Shown: piece after piece, positions 7,221-15,514 of the stretch | How positions within the stretch are numbered: position 1 is the first letter of the stretch | Layout of the letters: each line of letters begins with the position of its first letter | NCBI RefSeq assembly: GCF_008312835.1 | Contig: NZ_VSKS01000011.1 | Location: forward strand, 124,001-188,000 | Direction of reading: 5' to 3' | Length of the DNA stretch: 64,000 nucleotides | From: Streptomyces marokkonensis | GTDB taxonomy: Bacteria; Actinomycetota; Actinomycetes; Streptomycetales; Streptomycetaceae | The notes under the pieces: generated by a model | Databases searched by the model: none | What the model was told of the DNA's origin: nothing | Seen by the model: the letters and a program-made list of their open reading frames with translations, nothing else | Program-made: the position numbers and the translations under genes

Positions 7221-8929
7221 GCGGACACCTCCGTACGCAGTTCCTCGGGCAGGTGGAAGCGGGCCAGCACCGCCGCCGTCCCGGGCGGCACCCGGCCGGG
7301 CGTGGCCAGGGACACCAGGATCATGGTGAGGAAGCCCAGCGGCACCGACCACAGCGCGGGCCAGGCGAGGAGGGCGTGCCAGGGCCCCGCGCCCGGGTAG
7401 CCGGCCATGGTCGCGGCGACGGCGAGGAACGCGGAGCCGCCGCCTACCAGCATCCCGGCGGCCGCGCCCGGCGGGGTGAGCCGGCGCCACCAGATGCCGA
7501 GGACGAGCAGCGGGCAGAACGAGGACGCCGACACGGCGAAGGCGAGCCCCACGGCGTCGGCCACCGGCAGTCCGCCGACCAGGGCGCTCGCGCCGAGCGG
7601 GACGGCCATCGCGAGCACGGTGCCGAGCCGGAAGTGCCGCACGCCCCGGGAGGGGAGCACGTCCTGGGTGAGCACTCCCGCGACGGCCATGGTGAGTCCG
7701 GAGGCCGTCGACAGGAACGCCGCGAAGGCGCCGCCGGCGACGAGCGCGCCGAGGAGGTCGCCGCCCGTTCCGCCGATCATCCGGCCGGGCAGCAGCAGGA
7801 CGGCGGCGTCCGCGTCACCGGTGAGGGTCAGGTCGGGGGCGTACAGCCGGCCGAGGGCGCCGTAGACCGGCGGGAGCAGGTAGAAGGCGCCGATCAGGCC
7901 GAGGACGGCGACGGTGGTGCGGCGGGCGGCCACGCCGTGCGGGCTGGTGTAGAAGCGGACGACGACGTGCGGCAGGCCCATGGTGCCGAAGAAGGTGGCG
8001 AGGATCAGGCCGTACGTGGCGTACAGCGGGCGTTCCTCGCGCGACTCGGCGCGGGAGGGCGACAGGGCGTCGTCGGCGCCGCGTCCGGCGTCGGGGACGG
8101 CGGCGCCCTCGGCGAAGGTGAGGCGGGTACCGCCGTCGATGCGGTGGGTGCCGGCGGGCAGGCTGACGTCGGTGCCGTCGTGCGCGAGGCCGTCGACGGT
8201 GCCGTCCACCGTCACGGTGAGGGGCTCGGCGAGCCGGAGGTCGACGGTGTCGTCGACGCGGACCACCCGCTGTTCGCGGAAGGCCGCCGGTTCGTCGAAG
8301 GCGTGGCTGGGCGCGCCGTCGCTCTGCCAGGCGAGGACGAGGAAGAGGGCCGGGACGAGCAGGGCGGTCAGTTTCAGCCAGTACTGGAAGGCCTGGACGA
8401 AGGTGATGCTGCGCATGCCGCCCGCGGCGACGATGACGGTCACCACGACGGCGACGATGACCGCACCGAGCCAGTCGGGCGCGCCGGTGAGCACCGTCAG
8501 GGTGAGCCCGGCGCCCTGGAGCTGGGGCAGCAGATACAGCCAGCCGACGCCGACGACGAGGCCGCCCGCGAGCCGCCGCACGGCGTGCGAGGCGAGCCGG
8601 GCCTCGGCGAAGTCGGGCAGGGTGTAGGCGCCGGAGCGGCGCAGGGGGGCGGCGACGAACAGCAGCAGGACCAGATAGCCCGCGGTGTAGCCGACCGGGT
8701 ACCACAACATGTCCGGCCCCTGGACCAGGACGAGCCCGGCGATGCCCAGGAAGGAGGCGGCGGAGAGGTACTCGCCGCTGATGGCGGCGGCGTTGAGGCG
8801 GGGGCCGACGGTGCGGGACGCGACGTAGAAGTCGGAGGTGGTGCGGGATATGCGCAGGCCGAAGGCGCCGACGAGGACGGTCGCGAGGGCGACGAGCACG
8901 ACGGCGGTGACGGCGTAGGCGGAGTTCAC
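7217..8929 (-). CDS. Sodium/solute symporter, ActP/MctC-like (acetate or short organic acid)
   Basis: This 570-aa transporter of the SSS family has about 13 membrane helices. The N terminus ends its first helix in S-D-F-Y-V-A-S-R, the usual SSS signature region, and G-E-Y-L-S-A-A-S-F-L-G is the ActP-type motif. A hydrophilic, beta-rich insert of about 105 residues (about 215-320) sits between two helices and is probably extracytoplasmic. The GTG at 8929 is preferred because upstream codons run into the preceding DUF485 gene. ActP-like transporters are commonly paired with a DUF485 protein, as here. The substrate (acetate, pyruvate or propionate) cannot be read from sequence. The stop overlaps the kinase start. 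Confidence 0.88.
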   Translation of the reverse strand: MNSAYAVTAVVLVALATVLVGAFGLRISRTTSDFYVASRTVGPRLNAAAISGEYLSAASFLGIAGLVLVQGPDMLWYPVGYTAGYLVLLLFVAAPLRRSGAYTLPDFAEARLASHAVRRLAGGLVVGVGWLYLLPQLQGAGLTLTVLTGAPDWLGAVIVAVVVTVIVAAGGMRSITFVQAFQYWLKLTALLVPALFLVLAWQSDGAPSHAFDEPAAFREQRVVRVDDTVDLRLAEPLTVTVDGTVDGLAHDGTDVSLPAGTHRIDGGTRLTFAEGAAVPDAGRGADDALSPSRAESREERPLYATYGLILATFFGTMGLPHVVVRFYTSPHGVAARRTTVAVLGLIGAFYLLPPVYGALGRLYAPDLTLTGDADAAVLLLPGRMIGGTGGDLLGALVAGGAFAAFLSTASGLTMAVAGVLTQDVLPSRGVRHFRLGTVLAMAVPLGASALVGGLPVADAVGLAFAVSASSFCPLLVLGIWWRRLTPPGAAAGMLVGGGSAFLAVAATMAGYPGAGPWHALLAWPALWSVPLGFLTMILVSLATPGRVPPGTAAVLARFHLPEELRTEVSA

Positions 8930-8949
8930 GGTGGTGCCGGTCCCCGGTC

Positions 8950-9306
8950 TCAGCGGTCCTCGACGAGCCGCACGAAGTCGCGTTCGTTGCGTTCGGCGCG
9001 GCGTACGTACCAGCGGGCGAGCAGGACCAGGGGCGGGTAGAGGCCGAAGCCGAGCACCGCCCACTCCAGGCGGGCGTCGGGGGCGGCGGCGAAGACCAGC
9101 GGGAGCGGACCGATGAGCAGCGCGAGCACGGCGAAGACGGTGAGGCCGGCGCGGAGCTGGATGCGCATCAGGGAACGCACGTAGGTGTGGCCGAGGGTGG
9201 TCTGCTCGTCGATCTCGGTGCGCGGGCGGTAGTGGCCGGAGGCGCGGCCGGTGCGGCGGGGCGGGCCGGTGACGACCACGCGGCGTTCGGTCGGGTCCTG
9301 GGGCAT
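8950..9306 (-). CDS. DUF485-type small membrane protein
   Basis: This 118-aa protein has two hydrophobic helices (about residues 53-73 and 82-102) after a polar N terminus, and ends in a charged tail (R-R-A-E-R-N-E-R-D-F). This is the layout of DUF485 proteins such as E. coli YjcH, which is encoded beside ActP. The start ATG 9306 has GGGGGAG 7 nt upstream. It lies 15 bp after the LytTR gene and 20 bp before the symporter start. The likely role is as a symporter subunit or accessory; evidence is context and topology. Confidence 0.75.
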   Translation of the reverse strand: MPQDPTERRVVVTGPPRRTGRASGHYRPRTEIDEQTTLGHTYVRSLMRIQLRAGLTVFAVLALLIGPLPLVFAAAPDARLEWAVLGFGLYPPLVLLARWYVRRAERNERDFVRLVEDR

Positions 9307-9321
9307 GCGTGCTCCCCCTGT

Positions 9322-10092
9322 CTAGCTCGTGGTCCGGCGCATCAGCAGGTCCCGCAGCTCACGGGCGTGCCGCCGGCTGACCTGGAGTTCCTCGGCGCCG
9401 ATCAGGACGCTCACGGTGCCCGCGTCGAGCCGGAGCTCGCCGATGTGGCGCAGGGCGACCAGATGGCGGCGGTGGATGCGGACGAAGCCGCGGGAGCGCC
9501 AGCGTTCCTCCAGCGTGGACAGCGGGATCCGCACGAGGTGGCTGCCCCGGTCCGTGTGCAGGCGGGCGTAGTCGCCCTGGGCCTCGACGTGGGTGATGTC
9601 GTCGACGGCGACGAAGCGGGTGACGCCGCCGAGCTCGACGGCTATGTGGTCGGGATCGGGTTCGTGCACGGGGATGCGCGGGGCGGTGTCGCGCGGGGCC
9701 GTGCCGCGCTGGGCGGCGGCACGGCGGACGGCCTCGGCCAGGCGTTCCTTGCGGACCGGTTTGAGAACGTAGTCGACGGCCTTGAGGTCGAAGGCCTGGA
9801 CGGCGAAGTCCTCGTGGGCGGTGACGAACACGATGAGCGGCGGCCGGGCGAACCCGCTGAGCAGCCGGGCGAGGTCGAGGCCGTCGAGTCCGGGCATCTG
9901 GATGTCGAGGAAGACCACGTCGATGGCCTCGGGCCCGTCGGGTCCCGATTCCAGGGCGCGGTTGATGCGGCGCAGCGCCTCGGTGGCGTCCCCCGCGCCC
10001 TCGGCGCTGCCGATGCGCGGGTCCGCGTTCAGCAGGTACAGCAGTTCCTCCAGGGAGGGACGTTCGTCGTCGACGGCGAGGGCGCGCAGCAT
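9322..10092 (-). CDS. LytTR-family response regulator
   Basis: This 256-aa regulator has an N-terminal receiver domain (A-V-D-D-E-R, phosphoacceptor Asp in V-F-L-D-I-Q-M-P-G, conserved V-T-A-H and K-P-V-R) and a C-terminal LytTR DNA-binding domain from about residue 150, recognisable from V-E-A-Q-G-D-Y-A-R-L-H and V-R-I-H-R-R-H-L. It is the first gene of a four-gene operon (regulator, DUF485, symporter, kinase), an order that puts the regulator under its own promoter. It probably activates the symporter operon or other organic acid genes. LytTR proteins usually bind paired imperfect repeats; I did not find a clear pair in the 122 bp upstream. Confidence 0.9.
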   Translation of the reverse strand: MLRALAVDDERPSLEELLYLLNADPRIGSAEGAGDATEALRRINRALESGPDGPEAIDVVFLDIQMPGLDGLDLARLLSGFARPPLIVFVTAHEDFAVQAFDLKAVDYVLKPVRKERLAEAVRRAAAQRGTAPRDTAPRIPVHEPDPDHIAVELGGVTRFVAVDDITHVEAQGDYARLHTDRGSHLVRIPLSTLEERWRSRGFVRIHRRHLVALRHIGELRLDAGTVSVLIGAEELQVSRRHARELRDLLMRRTTS

Positions 10093-10214
10093 GAAGGTGG
10101 AGTGTAGGGGTGATTTCCGCGTCTGGACACGTGCCGGACGCGGGCGTACCCGCCGGTGCGCCGCCCGGCCGCCGGGGCCGGGGACGAGCGGACGCCGCTG
10201 GATACAGTGCCCGC

Positions 10215-10718
10215 ATGAACAGCAGGCCCACGGCGTTCGACGAGCTCGACCGGAAGATCGTCACCGCCCTGATGGCGAACGCCAGGACGTCCTTCGCGGA
10301 GATCGGCGCGGCCATCGGGCTGTCGTCGACGGCGGTCAAGCGCCGGGTGGACCGGCTGCGCGAGACCGGGGTGATCACCGGGTTCACGGCGACGGTGCGG
10401 CCGTCGGCGCTGGGCTGGCGCACGGAGGCGTACGTCGAGGTGTACTGCGAGGGGGCGGCGCCGCCCCGGCGGCTGGCGGAGGTGGTGCGCAACCATCCGG
10501 AGATCGCCGCCGCGATGACGGTGACCGGTGGCGCGGACGCGCTGCTGCACGTGCGGGCGCGGGACGTGGAGCACTTCGAGGAGGTGCTGGAGCGGATCCG
10601 CCAGGAGCCGTTCATCCGCAAGACGATCAGCGTGATGGTGCTGTCCCATCTGCTGCCGGACAGTCCTGAGGCGGGAGTGACCCAGCCCGCGCCGGACGGC
10701 GCATCAGACGTGCGTTGA
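10215..10718 (+). CDS. Lrp/AsnC-family regulator of the DDAH-rocD operon
   Basis: This 167-aa protein has the Lrp plan: winged helix (residues about 8-60, L-D-R-K-I-V-T-A-L and G-L-S-S-T-A-V-K-R-R-V) and a RAM ligand domain (about 75-150). The start ATG 10215 was chosen because it gives the normal Lrp N terminus; the longer frame upstream is Arg/Pro-rich and not Lrp-like. It lies directly upstream of the arginine-use genes in the same direction. A repeated, palindromic operator sits just after its stop. The most likely effector is an amino acid such as arginine or ornithine (inference). Confidence 0.87.
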   Translation: MNSRPTAFDELDRKIVTALMANARTSFAEIGAAIGLSSTAVKRRVDRLRETGVITGFTATVRPSALGWRTEAYVEVYCEGAAPPRRLAEVVRNHPEIAAAMTVTGGADALLHVRARDVEHFEEVLERIRQEPFIRKTISVMVLSHLLPDSPEAGVTQPAPDGASDVR

Positions 10719-10721
10719 GCG

Positions 10722-10756
10722 GCGTGAACACGCAGTGATCCTGCGTGAACGCGCAG
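10722..10756 (+). promoter_or_regulatory. Lrp operator: tandem repeat with inverted repeat
   Basis: GCGTGAACACGCAG (10722-10735) and GCGTGAACGCGCAG (10743-10756) are direct repeats 21 bp apart, two helical turns. They also frame a perfect inverted repeat CACGCAG-N5-CTGCGTG (10729-10747). The array ends 10 bp before a -35 element, a typical position for an activator of the Lrp class. Confidence 0.65.
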
Positions 10757-10766
10757 CTCTCGTTCC

Positions 10767-10796
10767 TTGTCGTCCGTCCGGGTCGGTTCCTACCGT
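10767..10796 (+). promoter_or_regulatory. Promoter of the DDAH-rocD operon
   Basis: TTGTCG (10767-10772), an 18-bp spacer and TACCGT (10791-10796) make a good sigma-70 type promoter. It predicts a leader of about 40 nt before the GTG start at 10843. Confidence 0.6.
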
Positions 10797-10842
10797 GGAG
10801 GCACCCCCTGTCGGCACCGCGTGGAAGCGGAGGAACCCCTCT

Positions 10843-11655
10843 GTGCCCGGATCCCGTGTGGCGCGCCGTCGGCGATACCTCGTCTGCGAACCCAGACACT
10901 TCGCCGTCCGGTACGCGATCAACCCCTGGATGCACCCCGACCGTCCCGTCGACGTCTCCCTCGCCCAGCGCCAGTGGCGGACGCTGGTCGCCACCTACCG
11001 CGACCACGGCCATACCGTGGAGACCGTGAACCCGGAGCCCGGACTGCCCGACATGGTGTTCGCCGCGAACGCGGCGGTCGTCGTGGAGGGCCGTGTCTTC
11101 GGCTCCCTCTTCTGCGCGCCCGAGCGGCGCCCGGAGTCCGTGCCGTACGAGGCGTGGTTCAAGTCCGAGGGCTTCGACGTCCAGCATCCCGAGTCGGTGT
11201 GCGAGGGCGAGGGCGACCTGGTGCCCGCCGGGCGCTGGATCCTCGCGGGCACCGGGTTCCGCACCACCCGGGAGGCGCACCGCGAGGTGCAGGAGTTCTT
11301 CGGCATACCGGTGATCGGCCTGACGCTGGTGGACCCGTACTTCTACCACCTGGACACGGCGCTGTTCGTCCTGGACGACGAGAACGTCGCGTACTACCCC
11401 GACGCGTTCTCGCCGGGCAGCCGCGAGGTGCTCGAACGGCTGTATCCGGACGCGGTGACCGCGACCCGTGAGGACGCGATGGCGTTCGGCCTGAACTCCG
11501 TCTCCGACGGACGCCACGTCTTCATCGCGCCGGAGGCGACGGCCCTCGCCGGCCGGCTCGCCGACCGCGGTTATGTTCCCGTCCCCGTCGACCTGTCCGA
11601 GTTCCACAAGGCGGGCGGGGGCATCAAGTGCTGCACTCAGGAGATCCGCTCATGA
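10843..11655 (+). CDS. ddaH: Dimethylarginine dimethylaminohydrolase (DDAH) / amidinotransferase-fold enzyme
   Basis: This 270-aa enzyme of the guanidine-modifying superfamily probably hydrolyses methylated arginine (or arginine) to citrulline. Landmarks are P-D-M-V-F-A-A-N-A near residue 70, catalytic His in Y-H-L-D-T-A-L-F, and a C-terminal catalytic Cys in G-G-G-I-K-C-C-T-Q-E. The GTG at 10843 is selected because GCGGAGGAA precedes it by about 8 nt; upstream frame residues are not family-like. The stop overlaps the rocD start (ATGA at 11652-11655). Arginine deiminase is the main alternative, but at 270 aa this is shorter than a typical ArcA of about 400 aa. Confidence 0.85.
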   Translation: MPGSRVARRRRYLVCEPRHFAVRYAINPWMHPDRPVDVSLAQRQWRTLVATYRDHGHTVETVNPEPGLPDMVFAANAAVVVEGRVFGSLFCAPERRPESVPYEAWFKSEGFDVQHPESVCEGEGDLVPAGRWILAGTGFRTTREAHREVQEFFGIPVIGLTLVDPYFYHLDTALFVLDDENVAYYPDAFSPGSREVLERLYPDAVTATREDAMAFGLNSVSDGRHVFIAPEATALAGRLADRGYVPVPVDLSEFHKAGGGIKCCTQEIRS

Positions 11656-12878
11656 CCTCTGTCGTCCCCGCGCGTACGTCCGCCGAGCTGATCGGCGCGG
11701 AGGAGCCGGTCCTCGCGCACAACTACCATCCGCTGCCCGTGGTCGTCTCCCGCGCGGAGGGCACCTGGGTGGAGGACGTGGAGGGCCGGCGGTACCTCGA
11801 CATGCTGGCCGGCTACTCGGCGCTCAACTTCGGCCACCGGCATCCCGCGCTGATCGAGGCGGCGCACCGCCAGCTCGACCGGCTCACCCTGACCTCGCGC
11901 GCGTTCCACAACGACCGGCTCGCGGAGTTCGCGGAGCGGCTGGCCGCCCTGACCGGGCTGGACATGGTGCTGCCGATGAACACCGGCGCGGAGGCGGTGG
12001 AGAGTGGGGTGAAGGTGGCCCGCAAGTGGGCCTACGACGTCAAGGGCGTCCCGGCCGACCGGGCGACGATCGTGGTGGCCGCCGACAACTTCCACGGCCG
12101 CACGACGACGATCGTGAGCTTCTCGACGGACGAGGTGGCCCGCGCCGGGTTCGGCCCCTTCACCCCGGGCTTCCGCGTGGTGCCGTACAACGACCTCGCG
12201 GCGCTGGAGGCGGCGGTCGACGAGACGACGGCGGCGGTGCTGATCGAGCCGGTGCAGGGCGAGGCGGGTGTGATCGTCCCGGACGACGGCTACCTCGCCG
12301 GCGTGCGGGAACTGACCCGCCGCGAGGGGTGCCTGTTCGTCGCGGACGAGATCCAGTCGGGCCTCGGCCGCACGGGCCGCACGCTCGCCGTCGACCACGA
12401 GTCGGTCGTCCCGGACGTGGTCCTGCTCGGCAAGGCGCTGGGCGGCGGCATCGTCCCGGTGTCGGCGGTGGTGGCCCGGCGGGAGGTGCTCCAGGTGCTG
12501 CACCCCGGTGAGCACGGGTCGACCTTCGGCGGCAATCCGCTGGCCGCTGCGGTCGGCACGGCGGTGGTGGAGCTGCTGGAGACGGGTGAGTTCCAGCGCC
12601 GGGCCGCGGACCTGGGCGAGGTGCTGCGCGAGGGCCTGGAGTCGCTGGTCGGCAAGGGCGTCGTCGGCTTCCGTTCCCGCGGCCTGTGGGCGGGCGTGGA
12701 CGTGGACCCGGCGATCGGGACCGGCCGCGAGATCAGCGAGCGCCTCATGCGCGAGGGCGTCCTGGTCAAGGACACCCACGGCTCCACCATCCGGCTGGCC
12801 CCGCCCCTGACCATCACGGCGGAGGAACTCCAGGGCGCCCTGCGCACCCTGGAGAAGGTGCTCACCGCGCACGCCTGA
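11652..12878 (+). CDS. rocD: Ornithine-oxo-acid transaminase
   Basis: This 408-aa class III PLP aminotransferase converts ornithine to glutamate semialdehyde in arginine/ornithine breakdown. The sequence contains L-D-M-L-A-G-Y-S-A-L-N-F-G-H, the N-T-G-A-E-A-V-E cofactor segment, D-E-I-Q-S-G-L-G-R-T-G and the PLP lysine in L-L-G-K-A-L-G-G-G. ATG 11652 has AGGAG 8 nt upstream inside ddaH, and overlaps the ddaH stop by 4 nt. With ddaH and the Lrp gene it forms an arginine/ornithine catabolic unit. The DDAH reaction gives citrulline rather than ornithine, so the two enzymes do not form one linear step unless another enzyme links them. Confidence 0.93.
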   Translation: MTSVVPARTSAELIGAEEPVLAHNYHPLPVVVSRAEGTWVEDVEGRRYLDMLAGYSALNFGHRHPALIEAAHRQLDRLTLTSRAFHNDRLAEFAERLAALTGLDMVLPMNTGAEAVESGVKVARKWAYDVKGVPADRATIVVAADNFHGRTTTIVSFSTDEVARAGFGPFTPGFRVVPYNDLAALEAAVDETTAAVLIEPVQGEAGVIVPDDGYLAGVRELTRREGCLFVADEIQSGLGRTGRTLAVDHESVVPDVVLLGKALGGGIVPVSAVVARREVLQVLHPGEHGSTFGGNPLAAAVGTAVVELLETGEFQRRAADLGEVLREGLESLVGKGVVGFRSRGLWAGVDVDPAIGTGREISERLMREGVLVKDTHGSTIRLAPPLTITAEELQGALRTLEKVLTAHA

Positions 12879-12885
12879 GACACCC

Positions 12886-12929
12886 GGTGCCGTGCCCGGC
12901 CGGTCGGCCCGCCGGCCGTGCACGGCACC
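12886..12929 (+). terminator. Hairpin after rocD
   Basis: GGTGCCGTG...CCGGCCGG and CCGGCCG...CACGGCACC pair across 12886-12929, forming a long GC hairpin 7 bp after the rocD stop. Confidence 0.6.
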
Positions 12930-13021
12930 GTCCTGCCCCGCCCGGCAAGCCCCCGCCCCCGTCAAGGGTGAAGATGGGGACAAGAGGTGGTAGACCACTC
13001 TCAGCGACAGAGAGGTCGGCC

Positions 13022-15481
13022 GTGGGCGGACACAACGAGCAGGACGCTGCCCGGCAGGGGTATGACGTGGCCGACGCCGCTCCCCTGTTGCTCGACCCGC
13101 ACGGCATGGTGACCAGCTGGACCGGTCACGCCGAACGGATGCTGGGGTACGGCGCCCGGGAGGTGGTGGGGCGGAAGTTCTCCGAGCTGCTGACCTCCGA
13201 CGACGCCGAGCGGGTGCCGGACCTGGTCGAGCGGTGCCGGTCGGGAGGGGACTGGACGGGGCTGATGACGGCGCTGCACCGGGACGGGCGCCCGGTCGCG
13301 ATGATGGTGCGGGTCACGCCGGCCGTGGAGCCGAGGGGCCGGACGTCGCTGCTGGTGCTGCTGTCCGGGGCGGCCGGTACGGCCGGCTGGGACATGAGCC
13401 GCACCGTGCTGGAGCAGATGGTCGCCGGGTCGGCGATCGGCATCGCGATCATGGACACGGACCTGCGCTTCGTGTGGTCCAACGCCGCGCTCGAGCAGTT
13501 CGGCGGCGGCCCGGCGGAGCGGCGGCTGGGTCTGCGGCACGCCGACGTCCAGCCGGGTATGGACGCCGAGGCCGTCGAGGCGCAGATGCGGCACGTGCTG
13601 GAGACCGGCGAGCAGGTGGTCGGCTACGAGCACGTCGGCCGCGTACGGTCGGCGCCGCTGCGCGAGACCGCGCACATGCTGTCCTTCACCCGCCTCGACG
13701 ACGACCGGGGCCGCCCGATGGGCGTGTACTACACGGTCGTGGACGTCACCGAGTGGCACCGCGCCCGGCAGCGCCTCGCCCTGCTCGACCGGGCCGGCGG
13801 GCACATCGGCCGCTCCCTCGACATCACGAGCACCGCGCAGGAACTGGCGGACGTCGCCGTGCCGGGCCTCGCGGACTTCGTCACCGTGGACCTGCTGGAG
13901 ACGGTGCTGCGCGCCGCCGAGCTCCCGCCGGGACCCGTCGGCGACCGCGATCGGGTGCCCCTGCGCCGGGCGGGCCACCGCTCAGCCTACGAGGACCTGC
14001 CGCGGACGGCCGTCGACACCGGCGCGGTCGTGACCTACCGGGCGGATTCCCCGCCCGTGCGCTGCCTGACCACGGGCCGGCCCTGGCGTCAGGAGCAGCT
14101 CGACCCGCTCGCCCTGGAGTGGGCCGCCGTCACGCCGGGCGACCGGGAGCACACCTTCCTGGAGCTGGGTCTGCAGAGCGTGATGATCGTCCCGGTCCGG
14201 GCCCGGGGCGTCACCCTGGGCCTCACCACGTTCTTCCGGCGCCGCCGCGAGAACCCGTTCGACGCGGACGACCTCAGTCTCGCGGAGGACCTCGTCTCCC
14301 GCGCCGCCGTCAGTGTGGACAACGCCCGGCGCTACACCCGCGAGCGGGACGCCGCGCTCACCCTCCAGCGCAGCCTGCTCCCCCGCCGGCTGCCCGCGCA
14401 GGACGCCGTCGAGGTGTCCGCGTGCTACCGCCCGGCCGACGAGCTGACCGGCCTCGGCGGCGACTGGTACGACCTCATCCCGCTGTCGGGCGCCCGCGTC
14501 GCCCTGGTCGTCGGCGAGGTACCGGGGCACGGCATCGACGCCGCCGCGGCCATGGGGCGGCTGCGCACGGCCGTACGGACGCTGGCCGCGATCGATCTGC
14601 CGCCCGAGGAGGTGCTCGCCCACCTGGACGACCTGGCCTCCCGGTCGGCGCGGGACGAGGGCGAGGGCGAGGCGGAGCCCGGGGACGACCCCGGCCGGTC
14701 GCTGGGGGCCGGCTGCCTGTACGTCGTGTACGACCCGGTCGACGGCCGGTGCGCGATGGCCGCCGCCGGTCACCCGGCGCCCGCCGTGGTGGCACCGGAC
14801 GGCACGGTGGCCTTCGTCGACCTTCCGCAGGGACCGGCGCTCGGTGTGGGCGGCCCGCCGTTCGAGGCGGTGGAACTGACCCTGGCCGAGGGCAGCACGC
14901 TCGCCCTGCACACGGACGGTCTGCTCGCCCGTGGGGACTCCTGGTCCGTCGACGCGGACCGGGAGCGGCTGCGGCGTGCGCTGGCCGGGGCGCCGGCCGA
15001 CCTCGAGCGGGGGTGCCGGGCCGTCGTCGACGCGCTGGTTCCGGCCCGTCCGTACGACGACGTGGCCCTGCTGCTGGCCCGTACCAGGCGTCTCGCCCCG
15101 GAACAGGTCGCGGTCCGCGAGCTGCCGGCGGATCCGGCCCTGGTGGCCGAGGCGCGCAGGGCCACCACCCGGCAACTGACCCGCTGGGGGCTGGACGAGC
15201 TGGCCTTCACCACGGAACTGCTCGTGAGTGAACTGGTCACCAACGCCATCCGGCACGCCACCGGGCCGGTCACGCTGCGGCTGATCCGTGAGCGCGCCCT
15301 GGTCTGCGAGGTCCTCGACGGTGGCGCCACCGCGCCGCATCTGCGTCATCCCCGCGCGATGGACGAGGGCGGACGCGGACTTCTGCTGGTCTCCCAGCTG
15401 GCCCAGCGGTGGGGTACGCGGTTCGTCCCCGACGGGAAGATCATCTGGGCGGAGCAGTCACTGGCCGCACCGATGGAGTGA
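13022..15481 (+). CDS. Multidomain PAS-PAS-GAF-SpoIIE phosphatase with C-terminal HATPase
   Basis: This 819-aa cytosolic signalling protein has, in order, a PAS domain (about 15-115), a second PAS (about 125-240), a GAF-like region (about 260-445), a PP2C/SpoIIE phosphatase (about 460-660, with L-G-G-D-W-Y-D and A-A-G-H-P metal-binding motifs) and an RsbW-type HATPase (about 690-815, with E-L-V-T-N-A-I-R-H and G-R-G-L). Such proteins act in partner-switching control of sigma factors by dephosphorylating an anti-sigma antagonist and perhaps phosphorylating it too. GTG 13022 is chosen for the AGAGAGG upstream; ATG 12974 is an alternative adding 16 residues. No sigma factor or antagonist gene is adjacent, so the target is unknown. 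Confidence 0.88.
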   Translation: MGGHNEQDAARQGYDVADAAPLLLDPHGMVTSWTGHAERMLGYGAREVVGRKFSELLTSDDAERVPDLVERCRSGGDWTGLMTALHRDGRPVAMMVRVTPAVEPRGRTSLLVLLSGAAGTAGWDMSRTVLEQMVAGSAIGIAIMDTDLRFVWSNAALEQFGGGPAERRLGLRHADVQPGMDAEAVEAQMRHVLETGEQVVGYEHVGRVRSAPLRETAHMLSFTRLDDDRGRPMGVYYTVVDVTEWHRARQRLALLDRAGGHIGRSLDITSTAQELADVAVPGLADFVTVDLLETVLRAAELPPGPVGDRDRVPLRRAGHRSAYEDLPRTAVDTGAVVTYRADSPPVRCLTTGRPWRQEQLDPLALEWAAVTPGDREHTFLELGLQSVMIVPVRARGVTLGLTTFFRRRRENPFDADDLSLAEDLVSRAAVSVDNARRYTRERDAALTLQRSLLPRRLPAQDAVEVSACYRPADELTGLGGDWYDLIPLSGARVALVVGEVPGHGIDAAAAMGRLRTAVRTLAAIDLPPEEVLAHLDDLASRSARDEGEGEAEPGDDPGRSLGAGCLYVVYDPVDGRCAMAAAGHPAPAVVAPDGTVAFVDLPQGPALGVGGPPFEAVELTLAEGSTLALHTDGLLARGDSWSVDADRERLRRALAGAPADLERGCRAVVDALVPARPYDDVALLLARTRRLAPEQVAVRELPADPALVAEARRATTRQLTRWGLDELAFTTELLVSELVTNAIRHATGPVTLRLIRERALVCEVLDGGATAPHLRHPRAMDEGGRGLLLVSQLAQRWGTRFVPDGKIIWAEQSLAAPME

Positions 15482-15514
15482 GGCGGTGGCCGACGAGGCG
15501 GCGCCGGTCGCCGG

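Noticed and set aside
7058-9040. Plus-strand frame of 660 residues opposite the symporter
   Set aside because: Gly/Glu/Arg/His-rich shadow of the membrane protein; no domain or start signal.
12686-13021. N-terminal extension of the SpoIIE protein
   Set aside because: It would overlap the end of rocD and the terminator hairpin; the PAS domain starts after 13022.
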